This document shows, one piece after another, positions 26,746 through 35,101 of a stretch of 64,000 bases of DNA; position 1 is the first letter of the stretch; the number at the start of each line of letters is the position of its first letter. The translations under genes were made by a program, and so were the position numbers. The notes beneath the pieces were generated by a model. The model saw only the letters and a program-made list of their open reading frames with translations. It was not told where the DNA came from and did no database searches. Location of the stretch: NCBI RefSeq assembly GCF_011682065.1, contig NZ_VUYU01000004.1:124001-188000 (forward strand). The letters run 5' to 3'. This stretch comes from Massilia rubra. GTDB taxonomy: Bacteria > Pseudomonadota > Gammaproteobacteria > Burkholderiales > Burkholderiaceae_D.

Positions 26746-29700
26746 ATGTTCGCACACGCCTCGATGAACCGCTTTTATCGCCTGGTCTGGAGCGACCAGT
26801 ACGGCTGCTGGGTTGCCGTTGCCGAACACGCCAAAGGGCGGGGCAAGAGCAGCCGCGGGCCGCTCGCCGCCGTGCTCGCCGCACTGGGCTTGGTGGCCGG
26901 GTTCGCCGATGCGGCGCTGGCGCAGACGGCGCCGGCCGTTGGTGCCTTGCCGGGCGGGGCCAATGTGGTGGCGGGGAACGCGCAAGTGAGCCAGGCCGGC
27001 GCCGCCATGTCGATCCAGCAGAGCACCGAACGGGGCGCCATCGAGTGGCAGAGCTTCAATATCGGGCAGGGCGCCAGTGTCAATTTCGTGCAGCCGTCGA
27101 GCCGTTCGGTGACGCTCAATCGGGTCCTGGGCGCCAGCCCGAGCCAGATTTTCGGCAAGCTCACGGCCAACGGCCAGGTGTTCCTGTCGAATTCGGCGGG
27201 CGTGTATTTCGGCCGCTCGGCCACGGTCGACGTGGGCGGGCTGGTAGCGACCACGCATGCGATGTCGACCGCTGACTTCATGGCTGGAAGCAATACGTTC
27301 ACCCGCGCCGGGGCAAGCGGGAATGTGGTCAACGAGGGGCAGTTGCACGCTTCGCTGGGCGGCTATATCGCGCTGCTGGCCCCCGCAGTGCGCAACAGCG
27401 GCATCGTGCTTGCGCAGCAGGGCGCGGTGGCGCTCGCCGCCGGCGAAACGGTCACCTTGCAGTTCAACGACAGCAATACCCTGGCCTCGGTCAGCGTCAC
27501 GCCGTCGGTGATCGCGGCCCTGGTCGAGAATCGCCAGGCGGTGCTCGCGCCGGGCGGCCTGATCGTGTTGTCGGCCCAGGCCAGCAACAGCTTGCAGGGC
27601 GGGGTGGTGAACAACAGCGGCGTGCTCGAGGCAAGCGGCCTGGTCAACGATGGCGGACGCATCTTGCTCAGCGGGTCCGGCCAGGTCAATCACGCGGGCA
27701 CGATCCGCGCCGACGCCGCCCCCGGGTCGCACGGCAACGGCGGCTCGGTGATCCTGATGGGCGATCTTGGCAACCACGCCAGCAAGACCACGGTCGATGG
27801 CGCGATCAGCGTGCGTGGCGGGGAAAATGGCGGCAACGGCGGCTTTGTGGAAACCTCGGGCAGCCGCCTGGCGGTCGGCGCGAGCACCCGGGTCGATGCG
27901 CGCGCGCTGGCCGGCAAGACCGGGACCTGGCTGCTCGACCCGGACGGCTTCACGATCGCGCCCAGTGGCGGCGATATCAGCGGCGCGACCCTGAGCGGCA
28001 ACCTGGCGCTGGCCGACGTTGCGCTGGCCAGCACCGGCGGCAGCGGCAGCGACGGCAGCATCAACGTCAACGACGCGGTCAGCTGGAGCACCAACAAGCT
28101 GACCCTGACCGCCACCAACGCCATCAACATCAAGGCGGTCATGAGCGCCACAGGCAGCGCCAGCCTGGACCTGGCGCCGGCCAGCCTGAAAGTCAATACC
28201 GCTTTCGGCGCCAACAATACGTTTGCCGGCAAAGTCAATTTCAGCGGCAGCGGCGCCCTGACCATCAATGGCAATGTGTACACCGTCATCAACAGCCTGG
28301 GGGCGGACCGTGGCGACATGACGCCCGGCACCCTGCAGGGTGCGCAGTTGAGCCAGAATGCGTATTACGCGCTCGGCAGCGATATCGATGCGTCCGCCAC
28401 GTCGGGATGGAACGATGGCAATGGCGGCACCGGCTTCACGCCCTTCGGCGTGTCATGGGGCGCGTTCGAGGGCCTGGGCCACACCATCAGCGGGATGTTC
28501 ATCAACCAGAGCGGGCCGGCGATGATCACCAGCTTGTATGGCAACAACACGGTTCAGTTGCGCAATCTGGGCATGCTGGGCGGGTCGGTCAACCGCGGCA
28601 CCAATGCGGCCGGCATGGTCGGCATCAACTACGGCACCATCAGCAATGCCTTCTCGACCATGGCGGTGACGGGGTTTAACGAGATGGGCGGGCTGGTCGG
28701 GGACAACCGGGCCGGCATTATCACCAACAGTTATGCCACCGGCGCCGTGTCCGGCACCAGCCAGGTGGGCGGGCTGGTCGGCAAAAATACCGGCATCATC
28801 GAAAACAGTTATGCCACCGGCAGCGTCACCGGCACCACGGCCTTCATCGGCGGCTTGGCCGGATTGAACTATTTCGGGACCATACGGCGCAGCTACGCCA
28901 GCGGCGCCGTGGCGGGCAGCCAGTCGGTGGGGGGACTGGTCGGCATTAACCAGGCCGCCGGCGGCACGCGCAGCAACATCATCGATACCTATGCGCTCGG
29001 CGCCGTGTCGGGCAACACCAACGTCGGCGGCCTGGTGGGCGAAAACGGCTCGGTGATCACCAACAGCTATGCGGTCGGCGCCGTGACGATCGGCAATGGC
29101 AACAACAGTGTCGGCGGCCTTGTCGGCTACGAAACGATGGACGGGGGCGTCACGACGTCGGAGATCAACAACAGCTTTTGGGACGTCGACACGTCCGGCC
29201 AGGCGGCAAGCGCCGGCGGGGTGGGCAAGACCAGCGCGCAAATGAAAGCGCGCGCCACCTTCACCGACGCCGGATGGGATTTCCTGGCGCCGGTCTGGCA
29301 AATCAAGGCGGGCGTCAACAACGGCTATCCCTGCCTGGCGGTGTTCGCGTCGTGCCCGAGCTCGCAGCCGCTGTTGGTGCGGGTGAACGCCAGCCAGGCC
29401 GGCAATGTATATGGCGATCCGGTCGGCACCTTGACATATTCGCTGTTTAACGGCGCCAACCTGCTCGACGCGGGCGCGCTGGCCGCCCTCGGCCTCAATG
29501 TCGGCGGCACGGCGGTGTATGGCGGCGCCCCGACCTCTGCCTCGAATGCGGGCCTGTACCAGATCGTGTACGGCTCCGGCCTGACCCTGGGCGGCGCCAA
29601 CGCCGACAATTACGCCGTCGTGCCTGGCGCCGGCCTCGCTTACACGATATCGAAACGGCCGCTGGCCCTGGCCGGCAGCCGTCCCTACGACGGCGGCACG

Positions 29701-32559
29701 GTTTTCAACGCCGCCGCCATCGGCGCCACCAACCTGGTCGGCAGCGACTGCGCGGGCGGACTGGCCGCGTGCGGCTTGACCGGCAGCGGCAGCGTACCGA
29801 GCAAGAACGTCAATGCCGGGACGCAGCCGCTGGCCCTTGGTACGCTGGCCCTGGCCGGCGCCATCGATACCAACTATGTCTTGACCGGCGCCAATGCCAG
29901 CGCGACGATCACGCCGCGCGCGCTGGCGATCAGCGCCGAAGGCGACAGCCGCACGTATAACGGCAGCCGTAACGCCACGGTGTCGCTGTTCGACGACAGG
30001 CTCAACGGCGATGTGCTGACCATTGACAAGACCGCGCTGTTCGACACAAAAAACGTTGGCGTCGGCAAGACGATTACGGTATCGGGCATCACGCTCGGCG
30101 GCGCCGACGCGGGCAATTATGCGCCGAACACGAGCGTGACCACCAGCGGCAATATCACCCCGCGCAGCCTCGAAATTTTCGCCAGCGGCATCAGCCGGGC
30201 GTATGACGGCGGGGTCGCCGCCACCGTCACGCTGCTCCCCGACGACTCAGTCGTGTCGAACGATATCCTGACGTATTCCTATGGCGCCGCCAGCTTCGCC
30301 GACAAGAACGCGGGCCCCGGCAAGTCCATCAACGTCACCGGGATCGCGATCGGCGGCGCCGATGCCGGCAATTACCTGGTCAATACCAGCGCAAACACCT
30401 CGGCCACGATCACCAGGCGCGCACTGGAATTTAGCGCTGTCGCCGCCAACCGCGAATACAACGGCACCACGATCGCGACCGCCACGCTCGCGCCAAGCGG
30501 CCTGATCGGCACCGATGAGGTGACCCTGGCTTATACCGCCGCCAACTTCGTCGACAAGCATGTCGGCAACGGCAAGACCGTCACGCTCAGCGGCATCAGC
30601 GCCGGCGGCGCCGACCTTGCCAACTACGAGGTGGCCGCCAGCGCCAGCGCCACGGCCAACATCACCAAGCGGCCGGTGCTCGTGAGCGCGCTCGGCACCA
30701 GTCGCCAGTACGACGGCAGCACGGCCGCCAGTGCCACCATCAGCGTCGGCGACGGCTTGATCGACGGCGATGCGGTGACCGTGAGTCCGGGAACGGGCAG
30801 TTTCAGCGACAAGAACGTCGGCGTCGACAAGCCGGTCAGCGTGAGCGGCTATGCGTTCGGCGGACCCGATGGCGGCAACTACAGCTTCAATCCCGTGGCC
30901 ACCGGCTTTGCCAGCATCACGCCGCGTCCGCTGACCGTGAGCGCCAGCGGCGCCAGCCGCGTGTACGACGGCAGCACGACCAGCGGCGCGACCCTGGCCG
31001 ACAACCGCATTGCGGGCGACAACCTGGTGGTCGGCGGCAGCGTGAGCGACTTTGCCGACAAAAACGTTGGCAACGGCAAGGCCATCGTCATCAGCGCGAT
31101 CACGATGAGCGGCACCGACAGCGCCAACTACATGCTGCCCGGTTCGACCGTCACGACGGCCGGAGCGATCACGCCTCGCTTGTTGAATATCAGCGCCAGC
31201 GCGGCCGACCGCGAGTACGACGGCACCACGCTCGACGCCGTCACGTTCGCCGACGACCGTGTGGCGGGCGACAATCTGACCCTGGCAGGCGCCGGCAACT
31301 TTATCGACAAGAACGCCGGGACGGCCAAACGCGTCAATATCACCGGCATCGTGCTCACCGGCGCCGACAGCGGCAATTACGCGTTCTCGACGACGGCGGC
31401 GGCCACGGCGAGCATCGCGCCGCGCCCCTTGCTGATCAGCGTGAAGGGGAACGACAAAGTCTATGACGGCACGACGGCCGGCAGCGCCACGTTCGCCGAC
31501 AACCGCATCGCCGGCGACGTGCTGGCCATTGCCGGCAGCGCCAGGTTCGCGGACAAACGGGTGGGCGTCGCCAGGGAGTTGAGCGTTTCCGATATTGCCG
31601 TCAGTGGCGCGGATGCCGGCAATTACGTGCCGGCCGGTACCACTGCGAGCACCACCTCCAGCATCAACGCACGCCCCTTGACGGTCAGCGCCACGGGGAT
31701 CGATCGTGTATTTGACGGCGGCACCATCGCGCCGGTGCGCTTGAGCGATGATCGTGTCGCCGGCGACGTGCTCCAGGTAGCCAGCCTTGGCGCCAATTTC
31801 ATCGACGCCGCGCCCGGCGTCGCGAAACGCATCGACGTGAGCGGAATCGGCGTCGCCGGGATCGACGCGCCCAACTATGCGCTGCTCAACACGTCGGCTG
31901 TCGCCGCCGCCACCATCACTCCCGCTCCGGGCGATCCGGTGCCGCCGGTTCCCGAAGTACCGACTGTGCCAACGCCAACGCCAACGCCGACGCCAACGCC
32001 AACGCCAACGCCAACGCCGACGCCGACGCCAACGCCGCCGCCACCGCCCACGCCAACGCCCACGCCCACGCCAACGCCGCCGGTTGAAGTTGCCGAACTC
32101 GTGCTGCCGCAGTTGCCCGTGATTGCGCCCGTCCCTCCGGTCGTAACCAGGGCAGCGTCGCCGTTGCAACTGACCATCCCGCCGCCCGTGCCTGGGGCGG
32201 GTGTGCAGCGGGGCCTCGGTGCGCAAGCGAAAGAAGCCATCACCGTGTCGCTGGTGCGCGCCTCCTCGAAGCAGGCAGCCGGCCTGGTGGCGGTAGGTAT
32301 TCCCAAGGAAATAGTCGCCAGCGGCGAACGCTTCAGCATCGCCTTGCCGAAACAGTTGAGCGCTGCGATGGCGGTCGGCGGCGTGTCGGTGCAGGTGACC
32401 CGCACCGACGCCTCGCCGTTGCCGGGCTGGCTGGCTTACAACGCGCAGACCCAGAGCTTCGATGTGTCCGCCGCACCGGCTGGCGCGCTGCCGTTCGAGG
32501 TCCTGATCGTTGTTGACGGCCAGCGCTGGACCATGGTGCTGACCCAGACCGGCCAATAG
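26746..32559 (+). CDS. TpsA filamentous-haemagglutinin-like exoprotein with GLUG and YDG repeats
   Basis: 1937 residues. An extended signal peptide region (ESPR) starts MNRFYRLVWSDQYGCWVAVA (Met7); ATG 26746 has AAGGGA upstream. After the signal peptide come the TPS secretion domain (about 60-300; SVTLNRVLGASPSQIFGKL, VFLSNSAGVYF), a beta-helix region, about six GLUG motifs (640-800; VGGLVGxNxGxIxNSYATG), an MBG-like module, nine YDG/MBG repeats of about 80-85 residues (969-1725), a Thr-Pro dipeptide tract (1741-1780) and a C-terminal domain of about 155 residues. The last part has no toxin signature. A surface adhesin or biofilm factor is the most likely role, by family. Confidence 0.92.
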   Translation: MFAHASMNRFYRLVWSDQYGCWVAVAEHAKGRGKSSRGPLAAVLAALGLVAGFADAALAQTAPAVGALPGGANVVAGNAQVSQAGAAMSIQQSTERGAIEWQSFNIGQGASVNFVQPSSRSVTLNRVLGASPSQIFGKLTANGQVFLSNSAGVYFGRSATVDVGGLVATTHAMSTADFMAGSNTFTRAGASGNVVNEGQLHASLGGYIALLAPAVRNSGIVLAQQGAVALAAGETVTLQFNDSNTLASVSVTPSVIAALVENRQAVLAPGGLIVLSAQASNSLQGGVVNNSGVLEASGLVNDGGRILLSGSGQVNHAGTIRADAAPGSHGNGGSVILMGDLGNHASKTTVDGAISVRGGENGGNGGFVETSGSRLAVGASTRVDARALAGKTGTWLLDPDGFTIAPSGGDISGATLSGNLALADVALASTGGSGSDGSINVNDAVSWSTNKLTLTATNAINIKAVMSATGSASLDLAPASLKVNTAFGANNTFAGKVNFSGSGALTINGNVYTVINSLGADRGDMTPGTLQGAQLSQNAYYALGSDIDASATSGWNDGNGGTGFTPFGVSWGAFEGLGHTISGMFINQSGPAMITSLYGNNTVQLRNLGMLGGSVNRGTNAAGMVGINYGTISNAFSTMAVTGFNEMGGLVGDNRAGIITNSYATGAVSGTSQVGGLVGKNTGIIENSYATGSVTGTTAFIGGLAGLNYFGTIRRSYASGAVAGSQSVGGLVGINQAAGGTRSNIIDTYALGAVSGNTNVGGLVGENGSVITNSYAVGAVTIGNGNNSVGGLVGYETMDGGVTTSEINNSFWDVDTSGQAASAGGVGKTSAQMKARATFTDAGWDFLAPVWQIKAGVNNGYPCLAVFASCPSSQPLLVRVNASQAGNVYGDPVGTLTYSLFNGANLLDAGALAALGLNVGGTAVYGGAPTSASNAGLYQIVYGSGLTLGGANADNYAVVPGAGLAYTISKRPLALAGSRPYDGGTVFNAAAIGATNLVGSDCAGGLAACGLTGSGSVPSKNVNAGTQPLALGTLALAGAIDTNYVLTGANASATITPRALAISAEGDSRTYNGSRNATVSLFDDRLNGDVLTIDKTALFDTKNVGVGKTITVSGITLGGADAGNYAPNTSVTTSGNITPRSLEIFASGISRAYDGGVAATVTLLPDDSVVSNDILTYSYGAASFADKNAGPGKSINVTGIAIGGADAGNYLVNTSANTSATITRRALEFSAVAANREYNGTTIATATLAPSGLIGTDEVTLAYTAANFVDKHVGNGKTVTLSGISAGGADLANYEVAASASATANITKRPVLVSALGTSRQYDGSTAASATISVGDGLIDGDAVTVSPGTGSFSDKNVGVDKPVSVSGYAFGGPDGGNYSFNPVATGFASITPRPLTVSASGASRVYDGSTTSGATLADNRIAGDNLVVGGSVSDFADKNVGNGKAIVISAITMSGTDSANYMLPGSTVTTAGAITPRLLNISASAADREYDGTTLDAVTFADDRVAGDNLTLAGAGNFIDKNAGTAKRVNITGIVLTGADSGNYAFSTTAAATASIAPRPLLISVKGNDKVYDGTTAGSATFADNRIAGDVLAIAGSARFADKRVGVARELSVSDIAVSGADAGNYVPAGTTASTTSSINARPLTVSATGIDRVFDGGTIAPVRLSDDRVAGDVLQVASLGANFIDAAPGVAKRIDVSGIGVAGIDAPNYALLNTSAVAAATITPAPGDPVPPVPEVPTVPTPTPTPTPTPTPTPTPTPTPTPPPPPTPTPTPTPTPPVEVAELVLPQLPVIAPVPPVVTRAASPLQLTIPPPVPGAGVQRGLGAQAKEAITVSLVRASSKQAAGLVAVGIPKEIVASGERFSIALPKQLSAAMAVGGVSVQVTRTDASPLPGWLAYNAQTQSFDVSAAPAGALPFEVLIVVDGQRWTMVLTQTGQ
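29650..31930 (+). repeat. Nine tandem YDG-type repeat modules inside tpsA
   Basis: Each module starts with an xRxLxxSA-like strand and (R/K)xYDGxT, then DKNVGxGKxxxVSGI and GADxGNY. Unit length is about 250 bp. Protein-level similarity is clear while DNA identity is only moderate, so the array is old rather than freshly expanded. Confidence 0.85.
31969..32082 (+). repeat. Hexanucleotide tract encoding Thr-Pro repeats in tpsA
   Basis: About 19 hexamers of the type CCAACG/CCGACG/CCCACG, interrupted once by a CCGCCGCCACCG stretch, encoding (Thr-Pro)n. Changes in hexamer number would alter the length of a rigid linker before the C-terminal domain without shifting the frame. Confidence 0.85.
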
Positions 32560-32570
32560 GGCGCGCGTTC

Positions 32571-32622
32571 GGCGCCTGCGCTCAAGGTCCTGTCGCCAGT
32601 GCGGGCAGGACCTTGAGGCGCC
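32571..32622 (+). terminator. Terminator hairpin after tpsA
   Basis: Perfect 12-bp stem CTCAAGGTCCTG / CAGGACCTTGAG (32581-32592 and 32606-32617), extended by flanking GGCGCC hexamers, starting 12 bases after the tpsA stop. No long T-run follows. Confidence 0.7.
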
Positions 32623-32646
32623 AGCCAGAATCGATTTATATGGGGC

Positions 32647-32661
32647 TAGACGACCGGTCTA
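32647..32661 (+). promoter_or_regulatory. NemR-type operator in the repressor's own promoter
   Basis: TAGACGACCGGTCTA, with TAGAC/GTCTA arms. Its first six bases occupy the -35 position 17 bp upstream of TATAGT (32670-32675), so bound repressor would block RNA polymerase. The predicted transcript start falls at the ATG (32682), suggesting a leaderless or nearly leaderless mRNA. Confidence 0.75.
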
Positions 32662-32681
32662 ATCTCGGTTATAGTGGGCCC

Positions 32682-33290
32682 ATGAACACAAGAACCACAT
32701 CCGACAGCCCCGATGTTCGCGGGAACATCCTTTCCACCGGCCAGCGCATCATGGCCGCGAAAGGGTTTTCGGCGGTCGGCCTGAACGAGATCCTGCTCGC
32801 CGCCGGGGTGCCGAAAGGCTCCTTCTACCATTACTTCGGTTCGAAGGATGCGTTCGGGGAAGCCTTGCTTGAAGCCTATTTTGAAGACTACCTAGCGCAG
32901 ATCGACGCCACTTTCAGCCAGCCCGGCATCAACATGGCCCAGCGCTTGATGAATTACTGGAAAAGCTGGCAGGCGGCGCAATCGTCCTTCGAATGCCAGG
33001 GAAAATGCCTGGCCGTGAAGCTGGGCGCCGAAGTGGCCGACTTGTCCGAGGCGATGCGCCTGTCCCTCAAGCGCGGCACGGCTGGCATCGTCGCCAGGCT
33101 GGCCGGCGCAATCGAGGCCGGCGTGGCCGAAGGATCGCTGGCGATCGACAGCGATGTCGAGACCACCGCCAACAGCCTGTACCAGCTGTGGCTGGGCGCG
33201 AGCATCATGGTGAAAATTGGCCGCAACACCCAGCCGTTCGACTGGGCGCTGTCGACCACGCGTCAACTATTACATCTCTCCCCGGAGTAA
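32682..33290 (+). CDS. nemR: TetR-family repressor, NemR-like electrophile/oxidant sensor
   Basis: 202 residues. The N-terminal helix-turn-helix (about 15-60) contains the NemR-like NEILLAAGVPKGSFYHYFGSK. The ligand domain holds Cys105 and Cys109 in ECQGKCLAVKLGAEVADLSE; Cys109 aligns with the redox-active Cys106 of E. coli NemR (GCLTVKLSAEVCDLSEDM), and the lysine in MVKIGR matches its partner lysine region. NemR releases DNA when modified by quinones, aldehydes such as methylglyoxal, or hypochlorite. Matching operators precede this gene and the next one, so the repressor likely controls itself and the downstream DJ-1 gene. Confidence 0.85.
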   Translation: MNTRTTSDSPDVRGNILSTGQRIMAAKGFSAVGLNEILLAAGVPKGSFYHYFGSKDAFGEALLEAYFEDYLAQIDATFSQPGINMAQRLMNYWKSWQAAQSSFECQGKCLAVKLGAEVADLSEAMRLSLKRGTAGIVARLAGAIEAGVAEGSLAIDSDVETTANSLYQLWLGASIMVKIGRNTQPFDWALSTTRQLLHLSPE

Positions 33291-33301
33291 GGGGAGTTTG
33301 C

Positions 33302-33328
33302 CGGCGGTTCGTCCGCCGATTTTTTTTT
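33302..33328 (+). terminator. Intrinsic terminator after the NemR-like gene
   Basis: Stem CGGCGG / CCGCCG with loop TTCGT followed by A and nine T (ATTTTTTTTT). Classic Rho-independent signal, 12 bases after the stop. Confidence 0.9.
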
Positions 33329-33337
33329 CCCTGCGGA

Positions 33338-33352
33338 TAGACGACTGGTCTA
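33338..33352 (+). promoter_or_regulatory. Second NemR-type operator, upstream of the DJ-1 gene
   Basis: TAGACGACTGGTCTA, differing at one position from the operator at 32647-32661. It lies between the terminator and the start of the DJ-1/Hsp31-like gene (36 bases before ATG), so that gene has its own repressible promoter. Confidence 0.75.
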
Positions 33353-33387
33353 CTCGTTTCATTGATGATCTATTTAGGAGAAATAGC

Positions 33388-34065
33388 ATGAAAGTTCTGA
33401 TCGTACTGACCTCGCATAGCGAACTTGGCAACACTGGCCGCAAGACCGGCTTCTGGCTGGAAGAATTGGCCGCCCCGTACTACATCTTCAAGGATGCCGG
33501 CGTCGAGATGGTGCTCGCTTCGCCAAAAGGCGGCCAGCCGCCGCTCGACCCGAAGAGCAACGAACCGGCCTCCCAGACCGAAGCGACGCACCGTTTCGAG
33601 GCCGACGTGGAAGCGACTGCCCAACTGGCCGCCACCGTGCGTCTCGACCGTGTGCAGCAAGCCGACTTCGACGCGGTGTTTTATCCAGGCGGCCACGGCC
33701 CGCTGTGGGACCTGGCGAACGACAAGCACTCGATCGCCCTGATCGAAGCCTTCATCGCGGCCAACAAGCCGGTCGCGCTGGTCTGCCATGCGCCTGGCGT
33801 GCTGCGCGACGTCAAAACCCCGGCCGGCCGTCCGCTGGTCGAAGGCAAGCAGGTCACCGGCTTCACCAATACGGAAGAAGACGGCGTGGGATTGACCGCC
33901 GTGGTGCCGTTCCTGGTTGAAGACATGCTCAAGGCCAACGGCGGCGTGTATTCCAAGGGCGCCGACTGGGGCTCGTACGTGCTCACCGACGGCCTGCTGA
34001 TCACCGGCCAGAATCCGGCCTCGTCGGCCGAAGCGGCCGCCGTGCTGGTCAAGCGACTGGCCTGA
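33388..34065 (+). CDS. DJ-1/PfpI family protein, Hsp31/glyoxalase III-like
   Basis: 225 residues with AGGAG before ATG 33388. Hsp31-type class I glutamine amidotransferase fold: RKTGFWLEELAAPYYIFKDA near the N terminus, FYPGGHGPLWDLAND, nucleophile elbow VALVCHAPGVL (Cys133-His134) and VTGFTNTEEDGVGL. Relatives convert methylglyoxal to lactate without cofactors, or repair glycated protein. Control by a NemR-type operator fits detoxification of methylglyoxal or other reactive carbonyls, since E. coli NemR also controls a glyoxalase. Soluble, cytoplasmic. Confidence 0.88.
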   Translation: MKVLIVLTSHSELGNTGRKTGFWLEELAAPYYIFKDAGVEMVLASPKGGQPPLDPKSNEPASQTEATHRFEADVEATAQLAATVRLDRVQQADFDAVFYPGGHGPLWDLANDKHSIALIEAFIAANKPVALVCHAPGVLRDVKTPAGRPLVEGKQVTGFTNTEEDGVGLTAVVPFLVEDMLKANGGVYSKGADWGSYVLTDGLLITGQNPASSAEAAAVLVKRLA

Positions 34066-34097
34066 GCGGCACCGCCCGGACGTGCCGAGCGTGGACG

Positions 34098-34409
34098 CTA
34101 CACGCTGCCGGCGCGCTCGATGACCAGGATGCGTGCCTGTCCCAGCGGGTGCGCGCTGTGGGCGTCGCCCTCGGCGGCGTAGAAGATGTCGCCGGCGCAC
34201 AAATGCGCCACCATCTCGCGCCCGTCGTCGCGGTAGTGCATCGCCACTTCGCCGTCGAGCACCGCGAATACTTCCTGGCCGTCGTTGACGTGCCAGGGGT
34301 AGGGCTGGTCGCTCCAGTGCAGGCGCACGGTGGCGTTGTCCATGGCGGCAATCAGCTGCGCGTCCCAGGCGCGCGCGCCGAGGTAGTCCTTGCTGCGCAC
34401 GATTCTCAT
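34098..34409 (-). CDS. Small cupin-domain protein
   Basis: 103 residues forming a single conserved cupin barrel: PYPWHVNDGQEVFAVLDGE and the second strand pair with DIFYAAEGDAHSAHPLG. The metal-binding His/Glu pattern of cupin motif 1 (HxN-x3-E) is partly conserved. It follows the DJ-1 gene at 34420-35022 by 10 bases on the same strand, so the two are likely co-transcribed. Catalytic role unknown. Confidence 0.8.
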   Translation of the reverse strand: MRIVRSKDYLGARAWDAQLIAAMDNATVRLHWSDQPYPWHVNDGQEVFAVLDGEVAMHYRDDGREMVAHLCAGDIFYAAEGDAHSAHPLGQARILVIERAGSV

Positions 34410-34419
34410 TTCCGCCCCC

Positions 34420-35022
34420 TCATCCCTCGTTCCACTCGTATTCCATCAGGTGCGCGGTGCGCAGCGCCAGTTCGCGCCCCGCCAGCCGTTCGACCAGGTG
34501 CAGCGACATGTCGATGCCGGCCGAAATGCCGCCCGAGGTGACGATGGCGCCATTGTCGATCCAGCGCCGCTGTTCGCGCACGCGCACCAGCGGGAAGGAC
34601 GCGCGCAACTCCTCCACGTCCGCCCAATGGGTGGTCGCCTCCTGCCCGTCGAGCAGCCCCGCCTGCGCCAGCAGGATGGCGCCGGTGCAGACCGACGCCG
34701 TCAGCTCCGACTTGCCCGCGGTGGCGGCGATCCAGGCGATGACGTCGGGCTTGGCCAGTTCGTTCGTCACCACGCCGCCCGGCACGATCAGCACATCGAT
34801 GTCGCCGGCGCCGGCAAAATCGGCTTCCGGCAGCACGCTCAGGCCGGCCCGCGCGCGCAGCATCGCGGTGGTGGCGCCGATGGTGCGCACCCGGAACGGC
34901 GCCTCGCCATCGGGCGCCAGCTTGGCGGCCATGCGCGTGGCGCAGGTGAACACTTCGTAAGGCCCGGCAAAATCGAGCACTTCAACGTCGTCAAAAACAT
35001 AGATACCGATGGTGCGTGTCAT
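34420..35022 (-). CDS. DJ-1/PfpI family protein (isonitrile hydratase/ThiJ-like)
   Basis: 200 residues: N-terminal IGIYVFDDVEVLDFAGPYEV, IDVLIVPGG, and nucleophile elbow LTASVCTGAILLAQAGLLDG (Cys112) followed by ATTHW. This pattern is that of the isonitrile-hydratase/GlxA N-domain branch of DJ-1 proteins. It is divergently oriented from the GlxA-like regulator at 35102 (79 bp apart) and may be its target. Probably in one unit with the cupin gene downstream. Confidence 0.85.
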   Translation of the reverse strand: MTRTIGIYVFDDVEVLDFAGPYEVFTCATRMAAKLAPDGEAPFRVRTIGATTAMLRARAGLSVLPEADFAGAGDIDVLIVPGGVVTNELAKPDVIAWIAATAGKSELTASVCTGAILLAQAGLLDGQEATTHWADVEELRASFPLVRVREQRRWIDNGAIVTSGGISAGIDMSLHLVERLAGRELALRTAHLMEYEWNEG

Positions 35023-35045
35023 GGTTGCTCCTTGATGAGAAGACC

Positions 35046-35060
35046 CATCATGTCATGATG
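35046..35060. promoter_or_regulatory. Palindrome in the divergent DJ-1/GlxA promoter region
   Basis: CATCATGTCATGATG is a perfect 7-bp-arm palindrome around a central T, centred in the 79-bp gap between the divergent genes. A TTGACA (35065-35070) follows. Candidate operator for the adjacent AraC/GlxA-type regulator. Confidence 0.5.
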
Positions 35061-35101
35061 GCGATTGACATAAATGACATTGATAGTGGAATATCTGCCA
35101 T

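Noticed and set aside
25669-27777. 702-residue minus-strand frame across the tpsB-tpsA junction
   Set aside because: Antisense to two clear genes, no ribosome binding site, no domain; a high-GC shadow.
31969-32082. CRISPR-like or minisatellite locus
   Set aside because: The repeat unit is 6 bp, in frame inside tpsA and without spacers; it encodes a Thr-Pro linker.
30247-32556. 769-residue minus-strand frame opposite the tpsA repeats
   Set aside because: Long only because it mirrors the repeat array; low-complexity Arg/Gly/Trp stretch opposite the Thr-Pro tract.
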